Assembly: GCA_020847445.1 (NCBI GenBank)
Contig: JADLBY010000121.1
Coordinates: forward strand, 1-43,923
Source: Sphingomonadaceae bacterium
GTDB taxonomy: Bacteria > Pseudomonadota > Alphaproteobacteria > Sphingomonadales > Sphingomonadaceae
Direction: 5' to 3'
Length of the DNA stretch: 43,923 bases
Shown here: one piece after another, positions 17,228 through 25,573 of the stretch
How positions within the stretch are numbered: position 1 is the first letter of the stretch
Layout: every line of letters starts with the position of its first letter
Program-made: the position numbers and the translations under genes
The notes under the pieces: generated by a model
The model's input: only the letters and a program-made list of their open reading frames with translations
The model's database searches: none
What the model was told of the DNA's origin: nothing

Positions 17228-17937
17228 AAATCCTCATCATCCGCCCGCAACCGGGCAATGATGCGAGCGCGGCGCGCGCCCGCGCAGCCGGGTTCGATCC
17301 GGTGCAGTTGCCCTTTTTCGAAGTGCGGGCGCGAATATGGAACGCCCCCGATCCGGCGAATTTTGATGCCCTGCTGATCACCAGCGCCAATGCCATTCGC
17401 CATGCCGGTCCACAGCTCGACGCCCTGCGGCAGCTGCCGGTTCACGCCGTCGGCGCGCGCAGTGCCGACGAAGCGCGCCGAAGCGGACTCGCTGTCCAAT
17501 CCGAAGGAACCAGCGATGCAGCGCATGCCTTGCAGGCCGCGGCAGATGCCGGTCACCATCGGCTCTTGTGGCTGGCCGGGGAGGACCATCAAAAACTCGC
17601 GCCGATGCCTAGCATGACGATCGACCAGCGCATTGTCTATGCATCCGTCCCCATAGAGGTGGACGACGCGATCGCCGACGCCGTGCGGTCGAGCGATGTC
17701 GTCGCGCTGCATTCGGCGCGGGCCGCAGACAGATTTGCTCGCTTTGTCGCGGCGTCGGGCCTCGACCGGCGGTGCATTCGGCTGGCAGCCTTTTCCCTAG
17801 CGATAGCGGAGGCGGCAGGCCCCGGCTGGCGGGCGGTTGCCGTAGCCGACCGACCCGATGACCAAGCGCTGTTGTCGGCGGCGACTGCGCTTGATAGGGT
17901 ATCGCCTGTAACCGGTCGCAAGGGGAATATGATTTGA
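17224..17937 (+). CDS. hemD: uroporphyrinogen-III synthase
   Basis: Closes hydroxymethylbilane into uroporphyrinogen III with inversion of ring D. 237 residues; HemD sequences are poorly conserved, but the start ILIIRPQPGNDASAARARAAGFDPVQLPFF, the ITSANAIRH block and the late VALHSARAADRF block fit the two-lobed fold. The ATG overlaps the hemC stop (ATGA). Its own stop lies within TTGAAC, where the next gene begins with TTG. Position after hemC makes the call firm. Confidence 0.93.
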   Translation: MKILIIRPQPGNDASAARARAAGFDPVQLPFFEVRARIWNAPDPANFDALLITSANAIRHAGPQLDALRQLPVHAVGARSADEARRSGLAVQSEGTSDAAHALQAAADAGHHRLLWLAGEDHQKLAPMPSMTIDQRIVYASVPIEVDDAIADAVRSSDVVALHSARAADRFARFVAASGLDRRCIRLAAFSLAIAEAAGPGWRAVAVADRPDDQALLSAATALDRVSPVTGRKGNMI

Positions 17938-18722
17938 ACTGGAGAGCAGGCGTCGCACTTTCGATACTGGCATTTGTCGGTGGCGGCCTGGCGATCAGCT
18001 GGCTTGCGCCATCGGGGCTGTCGCCCTTTGGATCCGAAATGGCGGGCACCCCGTCCACGCCGCTTGCCGAAGCCGGACCGTCGGTGGCCGCGCCACCGGT
18101 CAATCCGGTGCTGGCGGCCGCAGGCGCACCGCAGATCCTGCAACCGATAGCCGACTCCGCCCGCACCGAAGCGATGCTGGTGGCGATGGCCGCGCGCCGT
18201 TCGCTGGGCGCGGGCGCGCCGCTCGGCCCCCTCGCCCCGCGTCTCGACGCGATGTTCGGCGCGAGCCAGCCACAGGCCCTTGTCCGCATCCGCGCATCCG
18301 CGAAAGAGGGGCTCACACCGGCCAGCCTCGCCGCCGAATTTGATGCGGTCGCCCCGCGTCTGGCAAACGACAATGCGATGAGCTGGGAGCGGGCGCAGCG
18401 CGAGGCACGGACGCTGTTCGTGCTGCGCCGGTCCGAAGGCGCAGCCTTGTCGCGCGACGCCCAGTTGCAACGGATTCGCGACCTGATCCTGACCGGCAAT
18501 ATCGATTCGGCAATCCGGCTGGTGTCGGCGATGCCGGGTGCCGCCAATGCCGATGGATGGCTGGTCAAGGCGCGGCGCTATCGCGATGCGCAACTGGCAC
18601 TCGACACACTCGAACAGGCCGCGCTGGCAATGCCGATGGCGGCCCAGGTCGCTCCGCCGGTTCCGGCACCGATGGCACCGGCACCCGCGCCGCAGCCGGT
18701 CGACAATTTGGCCACCGATTGA
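17934..18722 (+). CDS. mitofilin-like inner-membrane protein downstream of hemD
   Basis: 262 residues: a single N-terminal transmembrane helix (about 6-25), an Ala/Pro-rich linker (30-75), and a helical region (75-215) rich in Ala, Arg and Leu resembling the C-terminal part of alphaproteobacterial mitofilin-like (COG4223) proteins. These typically sit directly after hemD and are bacterial relatives of mitochondrial Mic60. It lacks the long coiled coil of typical members, so it is a short form. The start is TTG overlapping the hemD stop (TTGA). The tail is Pro/Ala repeats. The mitofilin relation rests mainly on synteny and architecture. Confidence 0.7.
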   Translation: MNWRAGVALSILAFVGGGLAISWLAPSGLSPFGSEMAGTPSTPLAEAGPSVAAPPVNPVLAAAGAPQILQPIADSARTEAMLVAMAARRSLGAGAPLGPLAPRLDAMFGASQPQALVRIRASAKEGLTPASLAAEFDAVAPRLANDNAMSWERAQREARTLFVLRRSEGAALSRDAQLQRIRDLILTGNIDSAIRLVSAMPGAANADGWLVKARRYRDAQLALDTLEQAALAMPMAAQVAPPVPAPMAPAPAPQPVDNLATD

Positions 18723-19396
18723 ACGATCAGCCGCCCCCGCTGCGGCTGCTGGCGCGCGAAGCCGGATCCTTCGCCTATATGCGGCTGCGCGCGGCTTTCG
18801 CCCCGGCGATCAAGGCTGACGTGGCAGGCGACCGGCGCACCGTCATCGTCTTCCCCGGATTCATGGCGTCCGACCGCACCACGTCGCGGCTGCGCCGTTC
18901 GCTGCAGCTGGCGGGGTTCGAAACGCACGGCTGGGGGCTGGGGCGCAATCGCGGCATCCGGGCGGACACGCTCGACCGGGTGGCCGACCAGATGGCGAAA
19001 CGGCAGTTCGACGGCCCGGTCACGCTGATCGGCTGGAGTCTGGGCGGGCTGGTGGCGCGCGAATATGCGAAACGGTTTCCTGACCGGGTGGCCAAGGTCA
19101 TCACCCTCGGCAGCCCCTTTTCGGGAAGCCCGCGCGCGAACAACGCCTGGCACATCTATGAAGCGGTCGCACGCCACAAGGTCGACGCGCCGCCGATCGA
19201 CACCATCCTCGCCCAAAAGCCGCCGGTGCCCACTATCGCCTTCTGGTCGGCAAAGGACGGCGTTGTCGCCCCGCAATCCGCCCGCGGCGCAGACGGCGAA
19301 CGCGATCATCCGGTCGAACTCGACTGCACGCATATGGCCTTTGTCGCCGATCCGCGTGCCATTCGCGCCATTGCGGCAGCCATATTGGCCGATTAA
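18719..19396 (+). CDS. alpha/beta hydrolase (lipase-like)
   Basis: 225 residues from a TTG start that overlaps the preceding stop (TTGA), the same arrangement as at 17934. The oxyanion segment VIVFPGFMAS (42-51) and nucleophile elbow GWSLGG with Ser107 define the fold; the conserved late histidine is in DCTHMAF. No signal peptide, so cytoplasmic. It looks closest to PGAP1/triacylglycerol-lipase-like hydrolases (VITLGSPFSGSPRANNAW segment). It is the last gene of the hem run and converges on glpQ with a shared TTAA. Substrate unknown. Confidence 0.88.
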   Translation: MNDQPPPLRLLAREAGSFAYMRLRAAFAPAIKADVAGDRRTVIVFPGFMASDRTTSRLRRSLQLAGFETHGWGLGRNRGIRADTLDRVADQMAKRQFDGPVTLIGWSLGGLVAREYAKRFPDRVAKVITLGSPFSGSPRANNAWHIYEAVARHKVDAPPIDTILAQKPPVPTIAFWSAKDGVVAPQSARGADGERDHPVELDCTHMAFVADPRAIRAIAAAILAD

Positions 19397-20460
19397 CGGC
19401 GCGCCACCTCGACAGCTTCGCGCACATTGTCGCTGAAAAAGCCGTCAATCCCCGCTTCGAGATAGGCCCGGATCTCACCCGCCAGATCGCCATGTCCGGC
19501 AGGGTTGAGGCCGCTGCGCTGGGCCAGCGGCAGGAAATAATTCTCGCGCCGGAAGGTCCAGACATGAACGTCGAGCCCTGCGGCATGCGCGTGCGTGACC
19601 AGCGCCGTCGGTTCACCCAGATTGCCGAGCAGCGTGCGCGGGATGACCATCGCCTTTTCGACCCCGATCCCGTCGGCATAGGCGGCAACGGCCTTCAGCC
19701 CGGCGGGGGACGCCATCGCCGCATAGCTCGTCGCCGGATCGTCGGCAGGCCCGCCATCCTTTGCCATCAGCTGGATCAGCCGCAGTTTCGTCTTGCCACG
19801 CAGCGCCTTCAGATTGCCGACCTCGAAACTCTGGATGAACAGCGGATCATCCTTCGCTGTATAGCCATATTTTGCGAGCAGCGCGAGCAACGGCGCCTCG
19901 TGCGGCAGGCCGATCGCGGCAAAATAGCCGGGATGCTTGGTTTCGGGATAGATGCCGATGCGCCGCCCGGCTTCCTTCTCCTTCGCCTTTGCCAGCAGGA
20001 TGATTTCCTCGAATGTCGGAATTTCGAACTGCCCGTCAAAGGCCCTATTGGCTGTGCGCAGCAGCGGCAGCCTTTCCTTCGCGCGCAGCGTCTTCAGTTC
20101 GGCGAGCGTGAAATCCTCGGTAAACCAGCCGGTCATTTTCTCGCCATCGATGGTCTTGGTCGCCTTGCGGTCGGCAAATTCGGGCCGGTCGGCGACATCT
20201 GTGGTTTCCGAAATCTCGTTCTCGTGCCGCGCGACCAGAACGCCATCCCTGGTCAGCACCAGATCGGGCTCGATATAGTCCGCGCCCTGTTCGATCGCGC
20301 GCGCATAGCTGGCGATCGAATGTTCGGGCCGCTCGCCGCTGGCGCCGCGATGGGCGATGATGATCGGGTCTTTGGCCATGGCCGATTTTCCTTCATTGGC
20401 AGCGCTGCCGGTACAGGCAGACAGCGCCAGAGCACAGCAGAGCAGAAATCCGGTTTTCAT
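19393..20460 (-). CDS. glpQ: glycerophosphodiester phosphodiesterase, lipoprotein form
   Basis: Hydrolyses glycerophosphodiesters to glycerol 3-phosphate and alcohol. 355 residues. A lipoprotein signal peptide ends in LSACT (Cys16), so the enzyme is probably anchored in the envelope facing the periplasm. The GDPD motif IAHRGASGERPEHS (His37, Arg38, His47) and DYIEPDLVLTRDG are intact. Its ATG overlaps the glycerate-kinase stop (ATGA). The glycerol phosphate released could feed the lipid pathway served by gpsA elsewhere in the window. Confidence 0.95.
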   Translation of the reverse strand: MKTGFLLCCALALSACTGSAANEGKSAMAKDPIIIAHRGASGERPEHSIASYARAIEQGADYIEPDLVLTRDGVLVARHENEISETTDVADRPEFADRKATKTIDGEKMTGWFTEDFTLAELKTLRAKERLPLLRTANRAFDGQFEIPTFEEIILLAKAKEKEAGRRIGIYPETKHPGYFAAIGLPHEAPLLALLAKYGYTAKDDPLFIQSFEVGNLKALRGKTKLRLIQLMAKDGGPADDPATSYAAMASPAGLKAVAAYADGIGVEKAMVIPRTLLGNLGEPTALVTHAHAAGLDVHVWTFRRENYFLPLAQRSGLNPAGHGDLAGEIRAYLEAGIDGFFSDNVREAVEVARR

Positions 20461-21269
20461 GCACGCACCGAAACGGAAACGGGGGAGCGGGCTTCATCAA
20501 GCTGGATCGTTACATCGGCTCGCCCCGGCATCTCGTCCATGATCCAGCGCGTCAGCCGTTCATAATGGGCGATGAAGCGGGCGACCTGTTCGTCGGTCAT
20601 CGCGGCGGCGGCGCGCTCTGCACCATCCTGCGCCAGATAGCCATGTTCCTGTTCGCAGCGCCAGCGCTGCACGACGCCGAAGCCGGGTGGGCGCAGATAG
20701 GCAAGCCGGTCGATATGCGCGAACAATGCCGCCGTTTCGCCGCCGAGATGCGCATTCCAACAGGTTCGCCAGACGCCGTCCGGGTCTTCGGTGCGTTCCA
20801 GATCATTGACCGGTCGCGCCAGCAGCTCGTCGGGCACCGGGCGCGCGCCGACGCACCAGCCTTCGAACAGCAACAAATCGGCAGGCCCTTCCAGCAACGG
20901 CCAGTCGCGCGACGACAGCGGTTCGTCGGCGCGCTTGTCGAAACGCGGCAGCATCACCGTGCGCCCCGCCCGGACCGCATCGAGCGTGGCGATGCCGATG
21001 GCCGTGTCATGCGTCCCTGGCGGCCCGCGCGTGGCGAACAGCGGATGCACCTGCTCTGCCAGACCGGCGCGCACCATGCGCCCGAGATAGAGGTCGTCGA
21101 GCGACAATATCCCGACCTTATATCCTTGCGCGGCGAAGTGCGCGGCCAGTTGCGCGCAGGCGGTCGACTTGCCCGAGGCCTGTGTGCCACACAGCCCGAC
21201 AATCAGCGGCTTTCCCGGCGTCAGCCAGCCCCCGATCTGCGCGGCAAGTGCGGTGGCAACCGGGTTCAT
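20457..21269 (-). CDS. plant-type D-glycerate 3-kinase-like P-loop kinase
   Basis: 270 residues. Walker A is GTQASGKS (28-35); SLDDLYLGR, the PGTHD segment and LLLFEGW are typical of the GLYK/uridine-kinase-like family that phosphorylates glycerate to 3-phosphoglycerate. Cytoplasmic. I use the ATG at 21269, which overlaps the stop of the ArsC-like gene (ATGA), rather than seven codons upstream. It is flanked by glpQ, so a link to glycerol or glycerate recycling is plausible. Other small-molecule kinases of the same fold cannot be excluded. Confidence 0.85.
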   Translation of the reverse strand: MNPVATALAAQIGGWLTPGKPLIVGLCGTQASGKSTACAQLAAHFAAQGYKVGILSLDDLYLGRMVRAGLAEQVHPLFATRGPPGTHDTAIGIATLDAVRAGRTVMLPRFDKRADEPLSSRDWPLLEGPADLLLFEGWCVGARPVPDELLARPVNDLERTEDPDGVWRTCWNAHLGGETAALFAHIDRLAYLRPPGFGVVQRWRCEQEHGYLAQDGAERAAAAMTDEQVARFIAHYERLTRWIMDEMPGRADVTIQLDEARSPVSVSVRA

Positions 21270-21619
21270 GCCCCGAACGCGGCCTCCCATTCGGGAAGTT
21301 TGAACCCGACCAGCAGCCCGCCGGGATATTCGAGCACCGGCCGCTTGATCATGCCCGGCTGTTCGAGCATCAGCGCGATTGCCTTCGCCTCATCGAGGTC
21401 GACCTTCGCAGCATCGGGCAGTTTTCTGAAGGTCGTCCCCGCGCGGTTGAGGATGGTTTCCCATCCCTTCGCCGCGCACCAGCTTTTCAGCTTGCCGGCA
21501 TCTGCCCCGACCTTTTTATAATCGTGAAAGACATAGGCTATGCCCCGGCCATCCAGCCAGACGCGTGCCTTTTTCACCGTGTCGCAATTGGGAATGCCGT
21601 AAAACAGGATGGTCATCAT
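21266..21619 (-). CDS. ArsC/Spx-family reductase (YffB-like)
   Basis: 117 residues of the ArsC/Spx thioredoxin-like family. The N-terminal YGIPNCDTVKKA places a single active Cys12 (no CxxC), the YffB/ArsC pattern. The mid-region FRKLP and the C-terminal MIKRPVLEY are family signatures. YffB-type proteins are probable glutathione-dependent thiol reductases; arsenate reduction is not established, and no ars genes are near. The ATG pair at 21619 and 21616 follows GAGGA. First gene of a three-gene ATGA-linked run with glycerate kinase and glpQ. Confidence 0.9.
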   Translation of the reverse strand: MMTILFYGIPNCDTVKKARVWLDGRGIAYVFHDYKKVGADAGKLKSWCAAKGWETILNRAGTTFRKLPDAAKVDLDEAKAIALMLEQPGMIKRPVLEYPGGLLVGFKLPEWEAAFGA

Positions 21620-21727
21620 TTCGTCCTCATTATTTTGTCCCGCTCTAGCGGATAGGCGGGGGGAGGCAAGCGTGGGGCGGCAATGCGGCGGCTTTCGCTT
21701 GTGCAGCGCTTCGGCTATGCGCCGCGC

Positions 21728-22222
21728 ATGGCACAAGATGGCATCCTGATTCTCACCACCGGCGGCACGATCGACAAAAATTATTTCGACGCGCTTTCGG
21801 AATACCAGATTGTCGACAGCGGGATTCCCGCTCTGCTCAAGGAGGCGCGGGTTGCCCTGCCCTTCCGCCTGGTCGAACTCATGCGCAAGGACAGCCTCGA
21901 ACTGACCGACGCCGACCGCGCGCTTATCGCCAGCGCCGCGCGCGAAGCCCCCGAAACCCGCATCGTCGTCACCCATGGCACCGACACGATGACCGACACC
22001 GCCAAGATTCTCGCCGCCGAAGTGCCCGGCAAGACCATCGTCCTCACCGGTGCGCTTTCACCTGCGCGCTTTGCCGAGACCGACGCCAATTTCAACCTCG
22101 GCATGGCCTTTGCGACCGCGCAGGTCGCGGCACCGGGTGTCTGGATCGCGATGAGCGGCCAGGTGTTCGACGGCCAGAAGGTGCGCAAGGATCGCGAGGC
22201 GGGGAAGTTCGTGGTCGCCTAG
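21728..22222 (+). CDS. stand-alone asparaginase N-terminal-domain protein
   Basis: 164 residues from the ATG at 21728; an ATG at 21683 would add 15 residues and cannot be excluded, since neither has an obvious ribosome-binding site. It carries the asparaginase signatures TTGGTIDK (Thr14) and VVTHGTDTM, plus the ALSPARFAETDANFNLGMA block, but stops where the C-terminal domain of L-asparaginases would begin. Homologous short proteins exist, so this is probably a separate family rather than a truncation. Whether it hydrolyses asparagine is unknown. It is divergent from the ArsC-like gene. Confidence 0.85.
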   Translation: MAQDGILILTTGGTIDKNYFDALSEYQIVDSGIPALLKEARVALPFRLVELMRKDSLELTDADRALIASAAREAPETRIVVTHGTDTMTDTAKILAAEVPGKTIVLTGALSPARFAETDANFNLGMAFATAQVAAPGVWIAMSGQVFDGQKVRKDREAGKFVVA

Positions 22223-22275
22223 GGGCAGCAGCCTTTAGATTCCGGGGCGACGTATCGCCACCGCCTCGTTCGGCG

Positions 22276-23133
22276 CTACAGCCCGCCCAGTTCGCATCCC
22301 CGTTCCTCCAATATCGGACGCAGCGCCCGATAGACCGCCGGGTGGCGGTTGAGCGGGATCGTCGGATAGAGGTGGTGGATGATGTGATACTGCATCCCCG
22401 AGGAACCGATATTGCCCCAGATACTGCGGAAGGCGCGGGTTTCGCGGTAGCGGCCGCGTTCGACCATCGGGTGGTGCGGCGCCCAGCTGAGGTAGAAATT
22501 GATATAGACCTGCGCGATCCGCACCGGCAGCCACCACAACAGGATCGCCTCCCAGACAAAGCCAGACCAGGCGAGCGCGGCGAGGATCGTGTAGTTGACG
22601 AACTTCATGGCTGCGGCATGCAAAAACGCCATTTTTGCGGTCGGCGTGCCGATCCGTCGCAGCGTCGCCGAATAACATTCGTGGCGCGGCTGCGTCTTGA
22701 CCAGCGCTTTCGCCAGCGCGCCCGGAATGGTCACCGCCGCCATCGGATAGTCGGGATCGAGCAGGGGGTCGTTGGTGTGGCGGTGGTGCTCGAAATGGGT
22801 GACACGCAGGATGCTGAGCGGGGTCGCCAGCGGCACCAGCGAATACCAGCCGATAAATTCGTTGAACCAGTGCCAGCGCGACCCTTCGGGCACGATGATA
22901 TGGTGTTGGGCATCGTGCGAGGGCAGATAGGCCGCGGTCGTGTTGACCGTCGCGATCAGAAACCCTGCCCATAACGGCAGCGTGCCGCCCAGCACCAGCG
23001 GCCACAGCGCCAGCCAGACGGTCGTGTTGACCAGCGGCCAGATCACCATGATCCAGGGAAAGCCGCCGATATAGCGTTCAGCAATCTCCTTTTCGCGGGC
23101 GCGCAGATTGGCAGGTGCGGCTGTGTCTACCAT
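22276..23133 (-). CDS. fatty-acid-desaturase-family membrane di-iron enzyme
   Basis: 285 residues, four or more hydrophobic helices and three histidine clusters: HDAQHH (73-78), HFEHHRH (113-119) and HIIHH (250-254), with an additional APHHP. These bind two irons in membrane desaturases and hydroxylases. The short third box with LYPTIPLNRHP resembles the CrtR-type/acyl-lipid desaturase branch. Substrate could be a fatty acid, sphingolipid or carotenoid. The ATG lies 7 nt inside the end of the 64-aa membrane gene upstream, so both are one unit. A divergent AraC regulator lies 318 bp away from its start. Confidence 0.88.
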   Translation of the reverse strand: MVDTAAPANLRAREKEIAERYIGGFPWIMVIWPLVNTTVWLALWPLVLGGTLPLWAGFLIATVNTTAAYLPSHDAQHHIIVPEGSRWHWFNEFIGWYSLVPLATPLSILRVTHFEHHRHTNDPLLDPDYPMAAVTIPGALAKALVKTQPRHECYSATLRRIGTPTAKMAFLHAAAMKFVNYTILAALAWSGFVWEAILLWWLPVRIAQVYINFYLSWAPHHPMVERGRYRETRAFRSIWGNIGSSGMQYHIIHHLYPTIPLNRHPAVYRALRPILEERGCELGGL

Positions 23134-23321
23134 AGCCAGGTCTTCCGCTGGCGGGCGACGAGCCCCAGCAGGATGCCGATGCCCAGCCCGGCGTGCAGCG
23201 GGCTGATCCCGAAGGGCGGCGCGATCCCGGCCAGATCGAAGGCGGAGGCAATCGCCGGGGCGATAAGGCCGATGCCGAACAGGACCGGCCCGAAACTGAA
23301 CGCCAATGCGATCAGGCGCAT
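23127..23321 (-). CDS. 64-aa membrane protein preceding the desaturase-family gene
   Basis: 64 residues with two hydrophobic helices (about 2-26 and 40-57) joined by a Gly/Pro-rich turn, ending RQRKTWLW. The ATG at 23321 is preceded by AGGGGAGAGA and begins a hydrophobic protein; the longer upstream frame overlaps the AraC regulatory region and is unlikely. It overlaps the desaturase start by 7 nt, implying coupled translation and a shared role, perhaps a small partner subunit. I do not recognise a family. Confidence 0.7.
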   Translation of the reverse strand: MRLIALAFSFGPVLFGIGLIAPAIASAFDLAGIAPPFGISPLHAGLGIGILLGLVARQRKTWLW

Positions 23322-23451
23322 ATTGGCTCTCTCCCCTTTTCCACCACCGCGCTCGCAGCGCGTGGCTTGTTGTGGTGCCAGACCTAGCGCCGCTTTGCGC
23401 CAGCGGTTTGACATTTTACGCCATACATCCGAAATTTGTGCCGGAGGTCGC

Positions 23452-24495
23452 GTGGAAGCAACGGTCAATTCCTATCTGCTGAAGGGCTTTGCGCAACTGG
23501 TCGCCGAATGCGGCGGCGATCTGCGCCTGATCGGGCAAGCCTCCGGCATCAGGCATGACGCGTTTTTCACCCACGGCCTTGCGGTGCCTGTCCGGCAGGT
23601 TCTGGCCGGATTTGAGCTGGCAGCGCGATCAAGCGGGTTTCGCGCCTTCGGGCTGACGCTTGCCGAGCGATCGAGCCTCGATGTGGTCGGCCCGCTCTGG
23701 CCGCTGCTCAACAGCGCGGGCACGGTGCGGCAGATGCTCGACGATCTGGCGACCAACTTCCATATCTATTCCGATCGCGGGCTGGCATCGCTGGTCATGG
23801 TCGAGGGCGGCGCGATGCTGCATTACGACATCATGGCGGGCGAGTGTGAAAGCCAGGTGCAGATCGTCGAATTCTCGCTCGCGCTCGCCTATCGGGAAAT
23901 CTGCCGACAGGTCGGCGCGGGTAGCGACTCCGCGATCTTCCTGTTCCGCCATTCCAGGCCGCCCGATCTCACCGCGCACCGGCGCGTGCTTGGCCCGAAC
24001 CTCAGCTTCGATCAGGAATGCAACGCCATCTTCCTCGACGCAGCCCTGCTCGAGCGGCGGTGCCGACTGCACGATGGGCAGAGCCGCGAAAGCGCGCAAT
24101 CGCAGATCGGCGACCTGCTTCGCCATAGGCCGCAGGGCATGGCCCGTCAGGTCGAACTCGCCATCCGCATCCATCCGGACCTGGCCGAATGTTCGATCGG
24201 GCAGATCGGCCGCACGCTGGGGCTGTCAAGCCGGACGATCCAGCGTGCGCTGGCCGAAGAGGGAACATCGTTCCGGCGAATCTTCGGCGAAGTCCGGGCC
24301 GATCTCGCGCATAAATATCTGGCACAATCGACACTCGCTGTCGGCCAGATCGCCGAACTGCTGGGCCATTCGGATATGAGCGCGTTCAGCAGGGCATTCC
24401 GGCGCTGGCGCGCGACAACGGCATCGTGCGAACGCCGGAACGCACGTCCCGCGCAGGCCGATGTTTCGCCAAATGAAGCTGCCGGTTCCGCTTGA
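23452..24495 (+). CDS. AraC-family regulator with Arabinose_bd-type N-domain
   Basis: 347 residues from the GTG at 23452, which has GGAGG 4 nt upstream; the longer frame reaching 23173 overlaps the divergent 64-aa gene. The N-terminal domain (about 15-200) resembles the PF12625 ligand-binding domain of OruR/ArgR-like AraC regulators, with LAERSSLDVVGPLWPLL and FLFRHSRPPDLTAHRRVLGP. The AraC HTH is at about 240-330 (IGRTLGLSSRTIQRALAEEG and IAELLGHSDMSAFSRAFRRW). Divergence from the desaturase pair suggests it controls them, possibly in response to a lipid. Confidence 0.9.
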   Translation: MEATVNSYLLKGFAQLVAECGGDLRLIGQASGIRHDAFFTHGLAVPVRQVLAGFELAARSSGFRAFGLTLAERSSLDVVGPLWPLLNSAGTVRQMLDDLATNFHIYSDRGLASLVMVEGGAMLHYDIMAGECESQVQIVEFSLALAYREICRQVGAGSDSAIFLFRHSRPPDLTAHRRVLGPNLSFDQECNAIFLDAALLERRCRLHDGQSRESAQSQIGDLLRHRPQGMARQVELAIRIHPDLAECSIGQIGRTLGLSSRTIQRALAEEGTSFRRIFGEVRADLAHKYLAQSTLAVGQIAELLGHSDMSAFSRAFRRWRATTASCERRNARPAQADVSPNEAAGSA

Positions 24496-24527
24496 ATCAA
24501 ACGCCCGCGCGGCGGCGGCGGATGCGA

Positions 24528-25457
24528 CTATCCGGCAGTGCCGGACCGGTAGGGCTGGCAATCGCCCGCAAGATGATCGATCAGCGCGCGGATCGAGGGC
24601 AGCAGCCCGCGGCGCGAGGGGAATACCGCATAGACGGACAGATTGGGCGAGGCCCATTGCGGCAACAGCGTGACCAGCCGCCCCGCCGCGCAATCGGCTT
24701 CGATCATCAGATTGGGCATCTGGACAATCCCTATCCCGGCGAGCGCGGCGGCGCGCAGCGCGGCGAGATCGTCGGTGAGAAGGCGCGGCGTCGCCGGGAT
24801 CGAGGCGGTCGAGCCGCTGTCATGCGTGAGCGTCCATTCGATATGGTCTGCGCCGCCATTGGCGATCAACGTGCCAAGGCCGATCGCAGGCCAATCGGCA
24901 AGATCGGACGGGATCGCGGGCGTCGCCCGCCCGTCGAGCAGCCGGGGGGCCGCGACCAGACACTGGCTGACCTCGCCCAGCTTGCGCATCACCAGGCTGG
25001 CGGACTCAAGGCGCGGCTCGCCGGTCTGGATCACCATGTCAAAGCCTTCGCGGATGATATCGACCGGACGGTTATAGGCCTTCAACTGGATGTGGACTTT
25101 CAGATTGACGGCCATGAACTCGGCGATGGCCGCGCCCATGCGATAGGCAATCAGCCCCGGGGGGCAGGCGATGCGGATAAGCCCCGCCGGTTCGGCGCGG
25201 ATCGCATCGATCGCCTCCTGCGCGGCCTCGGCCTCGACCAGCATGGCAAGGCAGTGCTGATAATAGGACTGGCCGATGTCGGTGACCGAGAATTTGCGCG
25301 TCGAGCGCTGGATCAGGCGCACACCGAGGCGATCTTCCAATGCGGCGATACGGCGGCTCAGCTTCGATTTTTGCATGCCCAGCGCGCGGGCGGCAGGGGC
25401 AAAGCCCTGATGCTCCACCACCTTGACGAAATAAGCGAGGTCGTTGAGATCGTTCAT
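24528..25457 (-). CDS. LysR-family regulator divergent from the pirin cluster
   Basis: 309 residues: winged HTH (1-60, GFAPAARALGMQKSKLSRRIAALEDRLGVRL) and a substrate-binding effector domain (about 90-295). I use the ATG at 25457 (MNDLNDLAYF) because homologues start just before the HTH; the frame extends 25 codons upstream into the operator region. It is divergent from pirin across 116 bp that contain a perfect AGTCCGG/CCGGACT dyad. The QKSKLSRR segment recalls regulators paired with pirin and isochorismatase genes. Inducer unknown; quinones or aromatic electrophiles are plausible. Confidence 0.93.
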   Translation of the reverse strand: MNDLNDLAYFVKVVEHQGFAPAARALGMQKSKLSRRIAALEDRLGVRLIQRSTRKFSVTDIGQSYYQHCLAMLVEAEAAQEAIDAIRAEPAGLIRIACPPGLIAYRMGAAIAEFMAVNLKVHIQLKAYNRPVDIIREGFDMVIQTGEPRLESASLVMRKLGEVSQCLVAAPRLLDGRATPAIPSDLADWPAIGLGTLIANGGADHIEWTLTHDSGSTASIPATPRLLTDDLAALRAAALAGIGIVQMPNLMIEADCAAGRLVTLLPQWASPNLSVYAVFPSRRGLLPSIRALIDHLAGDCQPYRSGTAG

Positions 25458-25478
25458 CGTTGCATCAATAGGACACAG

Positions 25479-25504
25479 AGTCCGGATTCGCAATCTACCG
25501 GACT
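25479..25504. promoter_or_regulatory. candidate LysR operator between lysR and pirin
   Basis: AGTCCGG (25479-25485) and CCGGACT (25498-25504) form a perfect 7-bp inverted pair with 12 nt between. It is 22 bp above the LysR ATG and 70 bp before the pirin ATG, the usual place for a LysR-type site controlling both genes. A GACACA/TGTGTC pair lies just outside (25472-25477, 25522-25527). Confidence 0.55.
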
Positions 25505-25573
25505 GATCGTTCCATAGCCATTGTGTCTGCATAGCCCGCGCCTCCCTTGAGTCGCGGTATCTGGAGACAAAAG

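Noticed and set aside
21671..21728. Upstream starts for the asparaginase-domain gene
   Set aside because: The GTG is out of frame; the ATG at 21683 adds residues with no family similarity, though it cannot be fully excluded.
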